A DNA stretch of 64,000 nt from a bacterium (GTDB lineage: Bacteria > Krumholzibacteriota > Krumholzibacteriia > LZORAL124-64-63), in the NCBI GenBank assembly GCA_020049465.1, contig JAIFKS010000007.1:62001-126000 (forward strand), written 5' to 3'. Shown piece by piece: positions 8,852-18,308 of the stretch (its first letter is position 1; each line of letters begins with the position of its first letter). A model generated the notes under the pieces. That model worked only from the letters and a program-made list of their open reading frames with translations, was not told the DNA's origin and ran no database searches. The translations under genes and the position numbers were made by a program.

Positions 8852-10861
8852 TCAGCCCTCCTGTCCGTCGAGGCCCCACTGGGCCTGCAGATCCTCGAGC
8901 CGGTCCCGCAAGGTGGCCGCTTTTTCGAACTCGAGCGCCGACGCGGCTTCCAGCATCTCCCGCTCCAGCATGTCCGCCAGATCCCGCGGCGTGAGATCGC
9001 GCGAGGTCAGATCACGCACGCCTGCGCCCGTCGCCGTGGTGTGCCGATCGCGATCACCGGCGGCGGCGGTTGCCTGCAGGATCTCCTGGCGCGTCTTGGT
9101 GATGGTGCGCGGCACCAGTCCGTGGACACGGTTCCATTCGAGCTGACGGGTGCGTCGGCGCTGCATTTCGGATATGGCCGCAGCCATGGAACGGGTGACG
9201 CGATCGGCGTACATGATGACTTCACCGTTCACGTTGCGCGCAGCGCGCCCGGCGGTCTGGATCAGCGACCGTTCCGAGCGCAGGAAGCCCTCCCGGTCCG
9301 CATCCAGGATCGCCACCAGCGAGACCTCCGGAAGATCGAGACCCTCGCGCAGCAGGTTGACCCCGACCAGCACATCCGATTCGCCGAGACGCAGATTGCG
9401 CACGATCTCGATGCGGTCGAGCGCGGCGATGTCCGAGTGGAGATACGCCACCCTGATCCCGGCCTGCCCGAGATATTCGGTCAGGTCCTCGGCCATCTTC
9501 TTGGTCAGGGTCGTGACCAGGACCCGTTCGCCCCGCGCCGTCACCACGCGGATCCTTTCCAGCAGGTCGTCGACCTGGCCGGACACCGGCAGCACGATGA
9601 CCGGAGGATCGACCAGCCCGGTCGGCCGGATGACCTGCTCCACCACCACACCACCGCACTTGTCGAGTTCGTAGTCGGACGGCGTTGCCGACACGAAGAT
9701 GGTGCTGGGCATCAGCGTTTCGAATTCAGCGAACAGCAGCGGCCGGTTGTCCAGCGCACTGGGCAGCCGGAAGCCGTGCTCGACCAGGTTCAGCTTGCGC
9801 GACCGGTCGCCCTGGTACATTGCCCCGATCTGGGGAATGGTCGCGTGCGATTCGTCGATGACCAGGAGGAAATCCTTCGGAAAATAGTCGAGCAGACAGG
9901 CCGGACGCTCGCCGGCCGCACGGTCGTCGAAGTACCGCGAATAGTTCTCGACCCCGGCGCAATGGCCGATCTGCTGGATCATTTCCATGTCGTAGCGCGT
10001 GCGCGAGGCCAGGCGCTGCGCCTCGAGCACGCGCCCGGCGCGGTCCAGTTCGTGCAAGCGATCCTCGAGATCGCGCGCGATCGCGTCCAGCACCGCGCCG
10101 GTACCGCCCTTGTCGGCCACGAACTGGGTGGCCGGATAGATGGCGGCTTCGCCCACGGCCGACAACGCGCGCCCGGTCAGCGGCTCGACCCAGGTCAGGG
10201 CTTCGATCTCGTCCCCGAAGAACTCGACCCTCAGGACCCGCTCCTCGAACGCCGCCCGCACCTCCACGGTGTCGCCGCGCACACGAAACGTGCCGAACGC
10301 GGCCTCATGATCGTTGCGCGCGTAGCGGATTCTCACCAGGGAGGACAGCAGTTCGTCACGGTCGACCGTCTGTCCGCGGCGCAGTGCGATGATACTCTCG
10401 CGGAACGTCCGCGGATTGCCGACGCCGTAGATCGCCGAGACGCTGGCCACGACGATCACGTCGGGCCGCGTCAGCAGACTGCTGGTCGCGCGCAGCCGCA
10501 GACGCTCGATCTCGTCGTTGATGCTGGTGTCCTTCTCGATGTACGTGTTGGTGGCGGGGATGAACGCTTCCGGCTGGTAGTAGTCGTAGTAGGAGATGAA
10601 GTACTCGACGGCGTTGTCCGGGAAGAACGCCTTCAGTTCGCCGTAGAGCTGCGCGGCGAGCGTCTTGTTGTGGCTGAACACGAGCGCCGGCCGGTCCATC
10701 TGCGCGATCACGTTGGCGATCGTGAACGTCTTGCCCGAACCCGTGACCCCCAGCAGCGTCTGGCACCGTTGTCCGCCGCGAATGCCGGCCATCAGCGAGG
10801 CTATCGCCGACGGCTGATCCCCGGTCGGCGCGAAAGGCGCCACAAGCCGGAACAGGCCCAC
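8852..10861 (-). CDS. uvrB: Excinuclease ABC subunit B
   Basis: 669 residues, the usual UvrB length. It is the damage-verifying helicase-like subunit of nucleotide excision repair and recruits UvrC. Motifs seen: Walker A GVTGSGKTFT near residue 38; the beta-hairpin region SYYDYYQPEAF; DEXH-type box VIDESHATIPQ; motif V/VI GVNLLREGLDLPEVSL and TAGRAARN; and a C-terminal UVR domain (MLEREMLEAASALEFEKAATLRD, shown here in part). The start is GTG 10861, in the position expected for the family. It sits 15 bases after the RodZ-like gene. Confidence 0.98.
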   Translation of the reverse strand: MGLFRLVAPFAPTGDQPSAIASLMAGIRGGQRCQTLLGVTGSGKTFTIANVIAQMDRPALVFSHNKTLAAQLYGELKAFFPDNAVEYFISYYDYYQPEAFIPATNTYIEKDTSINDEIERLRLRATSSLLTRPDVIVVASVSAIYGVGNPRTFRESIIALRRGQTVDRDELLSSLVRIRYARNDHEAAFGTFRVRGDTVEVRAAFEERVLRVEFFGDEIEALTWVEPLTGRALSAVGEAAIYPATQFVADKGGTGAVLDAIARDLEDRLHELDRAGRVLEAQRLASRTRYDMEMIQQIGHCAGVENYSRYFDDRAAGERPACLLDYFPKDFLLVIDESHATIPQIGAMYQGDRSRKLNLVEHGFRLPSALDNRPLLFAEFETLMPSTIFVSATPSDYELDKCGGVVVEQVIRPTGLVDPPVIVLPVSGQVDDLLERIRVVTARGERVLVTTLTKKMAEDLTEYLGQAGIRVAYLHSDIAALDRIEIVRNLRLGESDVLVGVNLLREGLDLPEVSLVAILDADREGFLRSERSLIQTAGRAARNVNGEVIMYADRVTRSMAAAISEMQRRRTRQLEWNRVHGLVPRTITKTRQEILQATAAAGDRDRHTTATGAGVRDLTSRDLTPRDLADMLEREMLEAASALEFEKAATLRDRLEDLQAQWGLDGQEG

Positions 10862-10876
10862 TGCCTCACCGGCCTT

Positions 10877-11803
10877 TCACTGCAGGGAAGCCGGCGGGGC
10901 CGCCCGCAGATCCAGAATGACTTCGCCGCCGTCGGCGGGCAGATAGACCGGACGCGGTTCACCGTTGACCGTCAGTTCGACCAGATCGGAGGAGCCCAGC
11001 ACCAGACTCAGTCGATCGACGGCACCCCAGTAGACGAACAGATCTTCACCCGCCCCGTAGGCGCGGCCCGCGGTGATGCCGGCGGCCGGAACCGGATCGG
11101 CCACCCGCGACGTGGGCCAGACGACGTCCCCGAACCGTTCTTCCGCGTCCCGCCGGGCCCGTGCCGTGATGGGGGCCGCAACCCGCAACCGCACGACCAA
11201 CGGCCACGTCAGACCGTCACTGAACGCCAGTCCGGGTATGCCCGCGGGCGCCTCGACAACCGGTTCGGCGGCGCGGGACTGTTCCGACGTCGGCGTCGAC
11301 GACGGAATCGTCGTCTCGGCAGCGGCCCCGACCCGGGGCCGGGCCGCTGGCCCCGTCATCGCCGCACTTCCGACCGGGGCCGCGGTCCGCTGCGCCGGCG
11401 CGTCCTGCCCCGGCCGGGTCAGGATGAACGCCGTCACCGCCACCGCGACAACGGCCAGCGCGCCGACCGACAGGCGCGCCCACGGCAGGCCCACGCGGCG
11501 TATCCGAACCGCTTCCTCCACGCGCGCCGGCTCTCCCGTCTGGCGCGGCATCTCGCCGAGGTGGCGCGCATAGAGATCCAGGATGTCCTCGGCCACCAGC
11601 CCGAGTTCCTTGGCGCAGGTGCGCAGGAAGCTCCGGGCGTACAGCGGATCGGAAAGCCGGTGATACTCGTCCGCCTCGACCGCCTTCAGCATGGTCGGGG
11701 GGATCTTGGTGCGCTCGGCAAGATCCTCGAGGGAAAGTCCGCGCTGCCGGCGCGCGCCGGCGATGACTTCGCCGGGCGTTTTCGAATCAGGAGTGCCGGA
11801 CAT
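10877..11803 (-). CDS. RodZ-like membrane protein with N-terminal HTH and C-terminal DUF4115-type domain
   Basis: 308 residues. An N-terminal Xre/RodZ-type helix-turn-helix (GEVIAGARRQRGLSLEDLAE) runs to about residue 75. It is followed by one membrane helix (LPWARLSVGALAVVAVAVTA, about 115-140), an Ala/Pro/Thr-rich periplasmic linker and a small C-terminal beta domain (GSSDLVELTVNGEPRPVYLP). This architecture is that of RodZ, which links the MreB cytoskeleton to the elongasome. The homology is clear for HTH plus helix, weaker for the tail. ATG 11803 has GGAAAGG upstream; the longer reading overlaps valS and is not needed. Confidence 0.75.
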   Translation of the reverse strand: MSGTPDSKTPGEVIAGARRQRGLSLEDLAERTKIPPTMLKAVEADEYHRLSDPLYARSFLRTCAKELGLVAEDILDLYARHLGEMPRQTGEPARVEEAVRIRRVGLPWARLSVGALAVVAVAVTAFILTRPGQDAPAQRTAAPVGSAAMTGPAARPRVGAAAETTIPSSTPTSEQSRAAEPVVEAPAGIPGLAFSDGLTWPLVVRLRVAAPITARARRDAEERFGDVVWPTSRVADPVPAAGITAGRAYGAGEDLFVYWGAVDRLSLVLGSSDLVELTVNGEPRPVYLPADGGEVILDLRAAPPASLQ

Positions 11804-11840
11804 GTCTGCCTTTCCATCACCGCCGCCGTCGACGGTCGCT

Positions 11841-14621
11841 TCAACCCAGGGATTGGATGCGTTCGGCCAGCGTGACCGCCTTGGCCTCGTTCTCGGCCAG
11901 CATCTCGCGCTGCTGCGCCACCACGTGCTCCGGCGCATTCGCCGTGAACTTCTCGTTGCCGAGTTTGGCCCGCGTGCCGGCCAGCCATCCCTCCAGCTTG
12001 TCGAGTTCCTTCTGCAGCCGCTGGCGCTCCTTATCCAGATCGATCAGCCCCTTCATGGGCAGGAAGATCTCGACAGCCCCCGCCATGCCGGCGCCCGCCG
12101 GATCCGGCGTGTCGCCGCCCACGTTCACCGTGACGCTCTCCAGCTTGGCCAGCAGGGCGATCAACGGCGCCCCCGCCCGCAGAACGGCCTGACGTTCGTC
12201 GCTGACCGTGCGCAGCACCGCTTCGCCGCGCAGCCCCGGCGCCACCCCGAGTTCCGCGCGCAGATTGCGCAGGACGCCCACGATCTCCATGACTTCGCCG
12301 AAATCGGCCGCCGCTTCGGCGAACGGCGGCTTCGCGCCGCACACCGGGAAGGCGGAGGTCATCAGGAATCCGCGGGACGACGGCAGCCAGCTCCACAGTT
12401 CCTCGGTGATGAACGGCATCACCGGGTGCAGCCACTTGTAGGAGAGCCCCAGCGTCAACACGGCAACGGCCAGGACCGGCCCGCGCCTCTGTTCGTCGCG
12501 CAGGCGAGGCTTGATCGCCTCCAGATACCAGTCGCAGAACTCGTGGCGGAAGAAATTGAACACTTCGTACGAGGCGTCGTTAAGCCGCCGACGCTCCAGA
12601 TTGGCGTCGCAGTCGGCCGCCACGCGGTGCAGCTGGGCGATCAGCCAGCGATCCGCCGGCTCGAGATCCCCGTCCGCCACCGCGAGCGGCAGCTCGCTTC
12701 CGAACACCGCCAGCCACAGGGCGCGCAACGAGTCGGCGGGCGCCGTCTCCCAATCCGCAGCCGAGGCGACCTGCGACAGATCGAGCCGGCGCGGCGCCGT
12801 CGATCCGCCCGGCGCCGCCTTGTCCACGGTCGGCGCGCCGGCTTCGTCCCAGACCCCGAGAACCAGCTTCGTGGCCTGGAAGATCTTGTTGCAGAAGTTG
12901 CGTCCGACCTCGAGCGTCGTTTCATCGAAGAACACATCCGCGCCGGTGGGCGTCAGCATGACGAGGCTGCACCGCAGCGCGTCGGCGCCGTACTTGTCCA
13001 TCAGGTCGACGGGATCCGGGCTGTTGCCCAGCGATTTGCTCATCTTGCGGCCCTGGCCGTCGCGAACGATGCCGGTGAACAGCACTTCTCCGAACGGCTT
13101 CTCGCCGCGGAATTCGTAACTGGCCATGACCATGCGGGCGACCCAGAAGAAGATGATGTCCGCGGCGGTCACAAGCACCGACGTCGGATGGTAGCGCTCG
13201 AGGTCCGCCGTCTCTTCCGGCCAGCCCAGCGGGGAGAATGTCCACAGCCAGCTGCTGAACCAGGTGTCCAGCACATCGGGATCGCGCTCGAGCTTCCCGC
13301 TCCCGCATTTCGAGCACGCGGTCGGCGTCTCCGCCGCCGCCATGTCGGCGCCGCAATCCTGGCAGTACCAGACCGGAATCTGATGCCCCCACCACAACTG
13401 CCGGCTGATGCACCAGTCGCGGATGTTCTGCATCCAGTTGTTGTAGACTCCGACCCACCGTTCCGGATACAGACGGATCTCGCCGTCGGCGACCGCGGCC
13501 AGGGCGGGCTGCGCCAGTTGATCCATGCGCAGGAACCACTGGCGGGACAGGTACGGCTCGATCACGGCGCCGCAGCGGTCGTGGTGCCCGACCTGATGGA
13601 CGTGCTTCTCGATCCTGTCGATCAGACCGTCGGCCTCCAGCGCCGCCACGACCTCGCGACGGGCCGTTTTCCGGTCCATCCCGGCAAAACGCCCCGCCTG
13701 CTCGTTCATCAGGCCCGACGGCGTCATGCAGACGATCTGAGGCAGCCCGTGCCGCTTCCCGACCTGGAAATCGTTGGGATCGTGGGCCGGCGTGATCTTG
13801 ACGAATCCCGTTCCCTTTTCAGGGTCGGCATGATGATCGCCGATGATGGGAATCTCCCGCTCCGTCAGCGGCAGACGCACCATGGCGCCGATGAAGCGGC
13901 TGCGCTCCGGATCGTGGGGATGCACCGCGACAGCCACGTCCCCGAACATGGTTTCCGGTCTCGTCGTGGCCACCGTCACGTGGCCCGAGCCGTCCGCCAG
14001 CGGATACCGCAGGTACCAGAGGCTGCCTTCGACTTCCCGGTGCTCGACCTCGTCGTCGCTGATCGCGGTCAGGTCGTGCGGGCACCAGTTCACGAGATAG
14101 ACGTCGCGGTAGATCAGATCCTTGGCGCGCAGCCGCAGAAAAGCCTCGGTAACGGCGCGGTTGCGCGCCTCGTCCATGGTGAACGCTTCGCGGCTCCAGT
14201 CGAGCGAGCACCCCAGCCGGCGGATCTGCGCCGTGATCCGGCCATGCGTATGTTCCTTCCACTCCCAGGCCCGGCGCAGGAACTCCTCGCGACCGGCCTC
14301 GCGCTTGTTGAGCCCCTGTTCGGCCATCTGCCGCGAGACCACCTGCTCCGTGGCGATGCTTGCATGGTCGGTGCCCGGCACCCACAGGGCAGGCCTATCC
14401 TTCATCCGCGCCCAGCGGATCAGGGTATCCTGGACGGAATTACCCAGACAATGGCCCATGTGCAGGATCCCGGTCACGTTCGGAGGCGGCAACGTGATGA
14501 CGAACGGGTCCCCCGCCGCTTCCGGATCCGGCTGAAACAGTCCGGCTTCCTCCCAGCGCTGATACCATTTTTCCTCCAGGCCGCCGGGGGTGTACTGGGC
14601 CATCTCGCGCAGATCTGCCAC
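11841..14621 (-). CDS. valS: Valine--tRNA ligase
   Basis: 926 residues, class I aminoacyl-tRNA synthetase charging tRNA-Val, with an editing domain. HIGH motif as HMGH at residues 54-57 (PPPNVTGILHMGH), KMSKS signature in GRKMSKSLGN, zinc-like CxxC pairs in the CP1 region, and a C-terminal coiled-coil arm rich in Leu/Lys/Glu. GTG 14621 is preferred because AGGAG lies 8 bases upstream; ATG 14603 is an alternative six codons in. An open frame extends to 14744 but its N-terminal residues do not resemble the family. First gene of the valS-rodZ-uvrB-nadC-birA-coaX operon. Confidence 0.97.
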   Translation of the reverse strand: MADLREMAQYTPGGLEEKWYQRWEEAGLFQPDPEAAGDPFVITLPPPNVTGILHMGHCLGNSVQDTLIRWARMKDRPALWVPGTDHASIATEQVVSRQMAEQGLNKREAGREEFLRRAWEWKEHTHGRITAQIRRLGCSLDWSREAFTMDEARNRAVTEAFLRLRAKDLIYRDVYLVNWCPHDLTAISDDEVEHREVEGSLWYLRYPLADGSGHVTVATTRPETMFGDVAVAVHPHDPERSRFIGAMVRLPLTEREIPIIGDHHADPEKGTGFVKITPAHDPNDFQVGKRHGLPQIVCMTPSGLMNEQAGRFAGMDRKTARREVVAALEADGLIDRIEKHVHQVGHHDRCGAVIEPYLSRQWFLRMDQLAQPALAAVADGEIRLYPERWVGVYNNWMQNIRDWCISRQLWWGHQIPVWYCQDCGADMAAAETPTACSKCGSGKLERDPDVLDTWFSSWLWTFSPLGWPEETADLERYHPTSVLVTAADIIFFWVARMVMASYEFRGEKPFGEVLFTGIVRDGQGRKMSKSLGNSPDPVDLMDKYGADALRCSLVMLTPTGADVFFDETTLEVGRNFCNKIFQATKLVLGVWDEAGAPTVDKAAPGGSTAPRRLDLSQVASAADWETAPADSLRALWLAVFGSELPLAVADGDLEPADRWLIAQLHRVAADCDANLERRRLNDASYEVFNFFRHEFCDWYLEAIKPRLRDEQRRGPVLAVAVLTLGLSYKWLHPVMPFITEELWSWLPSSRGFLMTSAFPVCGAKPPFAEAAADFGEVMEIVGVLRNLRAELGVAPGLRGEAVLRTVSDERQAVLRAGAPLIALLAKLESVTVNVGGDTPDPAGAGMAGAVEIFLPMKGLIDLDKERQRLQKELDKLEGWLAGTRAKLGNEKFTANAPEHVVAQQREMLAENEAKAVTLAERIQSLG

Positions 14622-14968
14622 GGGTGTCGCTCCTGTCGAAGGGCGGCATGCGCCCTCGGAATCGTTGGCAAGCAGGTGAATTGGCAACTTAGCACCCAGC
14701 CGCTGGGCGGGCAACGGGTTTGGAGCGCGACCGGCCTTCCTCACAAACCACGGATCTCACATATTCACTAAAATGTCACCATTGCCTCAATATGCCCCCC
14801 CCCCAGTACACGAATCGAACCCCAAAACGAGAAATTTGCTGAATCCGCTAAGAATTATGCTTCACATCGCGGATGGAATCAGGTAGTTTAAAACCTGTAC
14901 GAGCAGGAGTTCGCCCGGGCTGTCTCGTCATAGTAGAGCCACGAGACCCAACACCGTGGGGGATTGTC
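14622..14968. other. Intergenic region between valS and a secreted-protein gene
   Basis: 347 bases without a credible gene, more AT-rich than its surroundings, where the divergent promoters for valS (minus) and the secreted protein (plus) must lie. A run of ten C residues occupies 14795-14804. The stretch 14830-14900 is the most AT-rich, with TATGCT at 14856-14861 as a possible -10, but I found no convincing -35. No riboswitch or T-box core was recognised. Confidence 0.5.
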
Positions 14969-15559
14969 ATGAGGAAATTGCTACTCGCGCTGTTTATTCT
15001 GTCGGCTTTTGCAGGCGTTGGCCAGGCCCAGCTGGATCCGGATGATGATGGCATCGGCATCTACTTCGATCCCTGTGCATGCAACAACTGCATCTCGATG
15101 GATGTCGGCGCGCACCGGGGCTTCCTGGTGATCACGCACCCGACCAGTCCCGCCGGCGTGCACGGCTGGGAAGCGAAAGTCTGGACGACGGGACCGATCC
15201 TGATCACTTCCGTGGACGTGATGGGACAGAACATTAACATCGGCACCCCGCCGGAATACATGGTGGGCGTGGTGGATCCGCTGATCAACCCGTTCACGTA
15301 CCCGGCCGTGGTGATCGCGATCTTTGACTTCTACATCACGAGCACGGCTACGCCCTCGATGTTCTTCATCGACGGCATCCGGTTCCACTCGCTGCCCGAC
15401 AAGCAGCCTGCGTACCTTGATGGTTCGGACTCGAACATCATCAAGAAACTGCAGCAGTCGACCGGTGGCGTGGCGTTCCCCGTGGCCACGATCAACGGCG
15501 ATTGCGCGGTTGCGATCCAGGGCGAGACCTGGGGCGGCGTGAAGGCCCTCTTCCGCTAG
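14969..15559 (+). CDS. Secreted hypothetical protein
   Basis: 196 residues. ATG 14969 follows a GGGGG ribosome site and begins a classical signal peptide (MRKLLLALFILSAFAGVGQA, cleavage probably after AQA). The mature part starts with an acidic DPDDDGIGIYFD motif and contains two cysteine pairs, CACNNC, plus one further Cys. The rest is beta-rich with alternating hydrophobics, which suggests a small secreted beta-sandwich. I recognise no enzyme family; proteins starting similarly are, to my knowledge, common in uncultivated FCB-type genomes. Own terminator at 15591-15618, so it is monocistronic. Confidence 0.75.
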   Translation: MRKLLLALFILSAFAGVGQAQLDPDDDGIGIYFDPCACNNCISMDVGAHRGFLVITHPTSPAGVHGWEAKVWTTGPILITSVDVMGQNINIGTPPEYMVGVVDPLINPFTYPAVVIAIFDFYITSTATPSMFFIDGIRFHSLPDKQPAYLDGSDSNIIKKLQQSTGGVAFPVATINGDCAVAIQGETWGGVKALFR

Positions 15560-15590
15560 TTCCGTCGTTCGAGACCCCGATTCTGTCGAA

Positions 15591-15618
15591 AAGTGGCCCG
15601 GATCGTTCCGGGCCACTT
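15591..15618 (+). terminator. Hairpin terminator after the secreted protein gene
   Basis: Perfect 12-base-pair stem (AAGTGGCCCGGA / TCCGGGCCACTT) with a TCGT loop, followed by GCTTTCTG. It lies 32 bases after the stop at 15559. Confidence 0.8.
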
Positions 15619-15687
15619 GCTTTCTGTCGCCGGGCTTGAGCACTCCGGACCGCAGCCAGGCGCAGTCCCCCGTTTCCCAACCACTGC

Positions 15688-15715
15688 TTGGCGCAGCCCG
15701 CGATCGTGCTACAAT
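15688..15715 (+). promoter_or_regulatory. Sigma-70-type promoter for the SpoIIE-phosphatase gene
   Basis: TTGGCG, 16 bases, TACAAT (5 of 6 of the -10 consensus). It lies about 60 bases upstream of the TTG start codon at 15774. Confidence 0.6.
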
Positions 15716-15773
15716 GCGCGCGAGCGGCCGCTGAACGGCGACCGCCACCGGGCCTCATCCGCGGAGCACCATC

Positions 15774-18296
15774 TTGCCGCACCCGGCCGGCCATCGCCAG
15801 ACCCGCCTGGAACGCCTGTCCCGGAGCGCGGCGCTGCTCATGCTGGCCCCCTTGCTGCTGGCTCTGTCCCTGCCGCAGGCTTTCCACATCGTCCGGCGCG
15901 CCGACTACGGCTTCTCCACCCTGGATCTGCGAGTGCTCCGCGTCGAAGCGAACGGCCCCGCCGACCACGCCGGAGTGCGGGCCGAGGACCGGATCATCGC
16001 CGTGGATGGCCAGCCGGTCCCTCGCATGCTGGAATACTACGCCGCCACCGCCGGTCGGTACCGGCTCGAGCCCCTGACCCTCCAACTGCGTCGAGGCGAT
16101 GCGTCGCTCGTCGCATCTCTGACGCCTGTACCGCCGTCGCAGGCGCAGATGATCACGCAGTACACGCAATGGGTCAGCGGACTCGCTTTCCTGCTCATCG
16201 GCTGGTGGGTCTATGCCCGTCGCGCCGATCCGGTGGCCCGGAACTTCTTCGCGATGTGCTTCATCTTCGCCTTCTTCCTCATCGACATCCCCGACGTGGG
16301 CCGCCTCGACATCGTCAACGTCAAGTACCACCTGCGCACGCTGCTGCAACTGCTGCTCCCGGCGTATGTGCTGCGCTTCTTCCTCCAGTTCCCCGCGCCC
16401 TGGCGCCCGGGTGCCGACGGCCGGTCGCGTCTGCGGTGGCTGATGGCGCCGGCCTGGATCCTGTTCGCGCTGGCGACCGTCACCGAGGCCGTACGCGGCC
16501 AGCGTCCCGCCGGCGGCCTCGAAGCCGCGATCCAGACCGTTTCCCTGGTCTACATGCTGGCCTGCTTCCTGATCGGACTCGTGCACTTCGCGCGGGGCGC
16601 GCTGCGCCGCGACCGGCCGATCCGGCGCACAAAGATGCTGGTCATCCTGGTCGGCCTGACCGCCGGTCTGGTGCCGTTCCTGGTAACGATGGCCCTGGGC
16701 AACCTGGTTCCCGGCACCAGCGTGCCCCACCTGCACTACCTGGGACTTTCGCTCCTGCTGGTTCCGGCCAGTTTCGCACTGGCCATCATGCGCTACGGCG
16801 CACTGGACACCGCGTTCGTGGTGCGGATCGGCCTGATCTACGGCGCGCTCACGGCGCTGGTGGTCTTCGGCTATCTCCTGGTCACGGTCGCCGTGGGGAC
16901 GTTCCTGTCCACGCAGTTCGCGGTCGACTCCTCCTACGTCCTGGTTCTGCTGGTGGCAGCCACGGCACTGGTCGTGGCGCCGCTTCGGCAACGCGTCCAG
17001 CGGCTGGTCGATCTCGCGTTCTACCCCTCGCGGCGCGCCAACCGCGATGCGATCGCGCGCCTGGCCGACCGCCTCACGGGACTGATCGAAACGGAAGCCG
17101 TCCTGGAGCACCTGGGCCAGTCGCTGGGCGAACTCTTCCGCCCGCGCACCTTCGCGATCGTACTGGCCGTACCGGCGCCGGCACGCGGCTTCGTGCTCCG
17201 CGCAGCCTGGCCGTTGCCACCCGGGTCCGCCGGGCTGCCGATCCAGCACCTGCCGCCGGACGATGTCCTGACGAGCCTGCTCGATCGCGAACGGCGGCCG
17301 GTCTTCTGCGAGGAGCTCCAGGATTTCAACCCCTTCGAAAGCACCGAAGAACCCTCCTGGCAGCTGCTGCACCAGCTCCAGGCATCGCTGCTCGTGCCCC
17401 TGGTGTCGGGCAACCGCCTGCTCGGCTTCTTCGCGTTCGGACCCAAGAGCGGCGGGCAACTCTACGGTCAGGAGGACGTGGCCAACCTGCAGGCCCTGGC
17501 GGTGCAGGCGGGACCCGTCGTCGAGAGCCGTCAGCTCTACGAAGAACGGTTGCGCGGCAAACGGCTGGAGACGGAACTGGCCGTCGCGCGCGGGATCCAG
17601 TCCAACCTGCTGCCGGTGGCGCCACTCGTCACGCCGGAGTGCACGATCTGCGGCCTCAACGAACCGTGCCGCACGGTCGGCGGAGACTACTACGACTACT
17701 TCACGATGGAAGAGGGGCGGCTGGCGCTGGCCATCGGCGACGTGTCCGGCAAGGGCATCCCTGCGGCCCTCATGATGAGCTCGCTGCGCGTGGCCTTCCG
17801 CCTGGCTGTCGAGCAGGGCGTCTCGCCCCGCGAGGTCGTCGTCCGTATGAACCCGGTCGTCGCCTCCCTGGTCGGTCCCAGCCACTTCATCTGCTTCTTC
17901 TACGGCGTCTGGGAGCCGGCCAGCGGGCTTCTGCGCTACTGCAATGCGGGGATGGATCCGCCGGTGCTCCTGAGGCGCGAAGCCCCGCATCGGCAATACC
18001 TGCGCAAAGGCGGTCCCGTTCTCGGCGTGGAACCGGATTTCGCCTACCGAGAAGGGGTCGTCGCGCTGGCACCGGGCGATCGCTTGTTCCTCTATACGGA
18101 CGGCCTGACCGAACAACGGGACCCGCAGGGCGAGTTCTTCGATGCCGAGAGGCTCATCGACCTGGTCGAACACGATGCGGCCGGTGATCCCGCGGACGTC
18201 CTGGGACGCGTTTTTGCCACTGTCAATGCTTTCGGCCACCACCATCGTTCCGATGACCAAACCGCTATGATCATGCAAATCAATGAGTTGAGGTGA
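15774..18296 (+). CDS. PDZ-polytopic membrane-GAF-SpoIIE (PP2C) serine phosphatase
   Basis: 840 residues. An N-terminal hydrophobic helix leads into a PDZ-like domain (GPADHAGVRAEDRIIAVDG, about 60-80) presumably outside the membrane. About nine membrane helices follow between residues 130 and 400, then a cytoplasmic GAF domain (about 440-560) and a C-terminal SpoIIE/RsbU-type PP2C domain. The latter shows CRTVGGDYYDYF, ALAIGDVSGKGIPAALMM and LYTDGLTEQRDPQGEFF, including metal-binding aspartates. RsbU-type phosphatases dephosphorylate anti-anti-sigma factors to control alternative sigma factors. No anti-sigma partner is adjacent, so the target is unknown. TTG start with GGAG 8 bases upstream. 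Confidence 0.88.
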   Translation: MPHPAGHRQTRLERLSRSAALLMLAPLLLALSLPQAFHIVRRADYGFSTLDLRVLRVEANGPADHAGVRAEDRIIAVDGQPVPRMLEYYAATAGRYRLEPLTLQLRRGDASLVASLTPVPPSQAQMITQYTQWVSGLAFLLIGWWVYARRADPVARNFFAMCFIFAFFLIDIPDVGRLDIVNVKYHLRTLLQLLLPAYVLRFFLQFPAPWRPGADGRSRLRWLMAPAWILFALATVTEAVRGQRPAGGLEAAIQTVSLVYMLACFLIGLVHFARGALRRDRPIRRTKMLVILVGLTAGLVPFLVTMALGNLVPGTSVPHLHYLGLSLLLVPASFALAIMRYGALDTAFVVRIGLIYGALTALVVFGYLLVTVAVGTFLSTQFAVDSSYVLVLLVAATALVVAPLRQRVQRLVDLAFYPSRRANRDAIARLADRLTGLIETEAVLEHLGQSLGELFRPRTFAIVLAVPAPARGFVLRAAWPLPPGSAGLPIQHLPPDDVLTSLLDRERRPVFCEELQDFNPFESTEEPSWQLLHQLQASLLVPLVSGNRLLGFFAFGPKSGGQLYGQEDVANLQALAVQAGPVVESRQLYEERLRGKRLETELAVARGIQSNLLPVAPLVTPECTICGLNEPCRTVGGDYYDYFTMEEGRLALAIGDVSGKGIPAALMMSSLRVAFRLAVEQGVSPREVVVRMNPVVASLVGPSHFICFFYGVWEPASGLLRYCNAGMDPPVLLRREAPHRQYLRKGGPVLGVEPDFAYREGVVALAPGDRLFLYTDGLTEQRDPQGEFFDAERLIDLVEHDAAGDPADVLGRVFATVNAFGHHHRSDDQTAMIMQINELR

Positions 18297-18308
18297 TTTT
18301 CCGAAGCG

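Noticed and set aside
14635-14700. GG-N10-GC element on the minus strand upstream of valS (GGGTGCTAAGTTGCC) as a sigma-54 promoter
   Set aside because: The central CAC is absent, and a housekeeping synthetase gene is an unlikely sigma-54 target; chance GG-N10-GC is frequent at this GC content.
8018-14771. Very long plus-strand open frames (1285 and 1026 residues) opposite uvrB and valS
   Set aside because: They mirror well-identified minus-strand genes, show low-complexity Arg/His/Gln composition and have no ribosome sites.
14811-14822. tRNA T-loop-like GGTTCGATTC on the minus strand
   Set aside because: The flanking bases do not pair to form a T-stem or acceptor stem, and no D-arm or anticodon arm is present.
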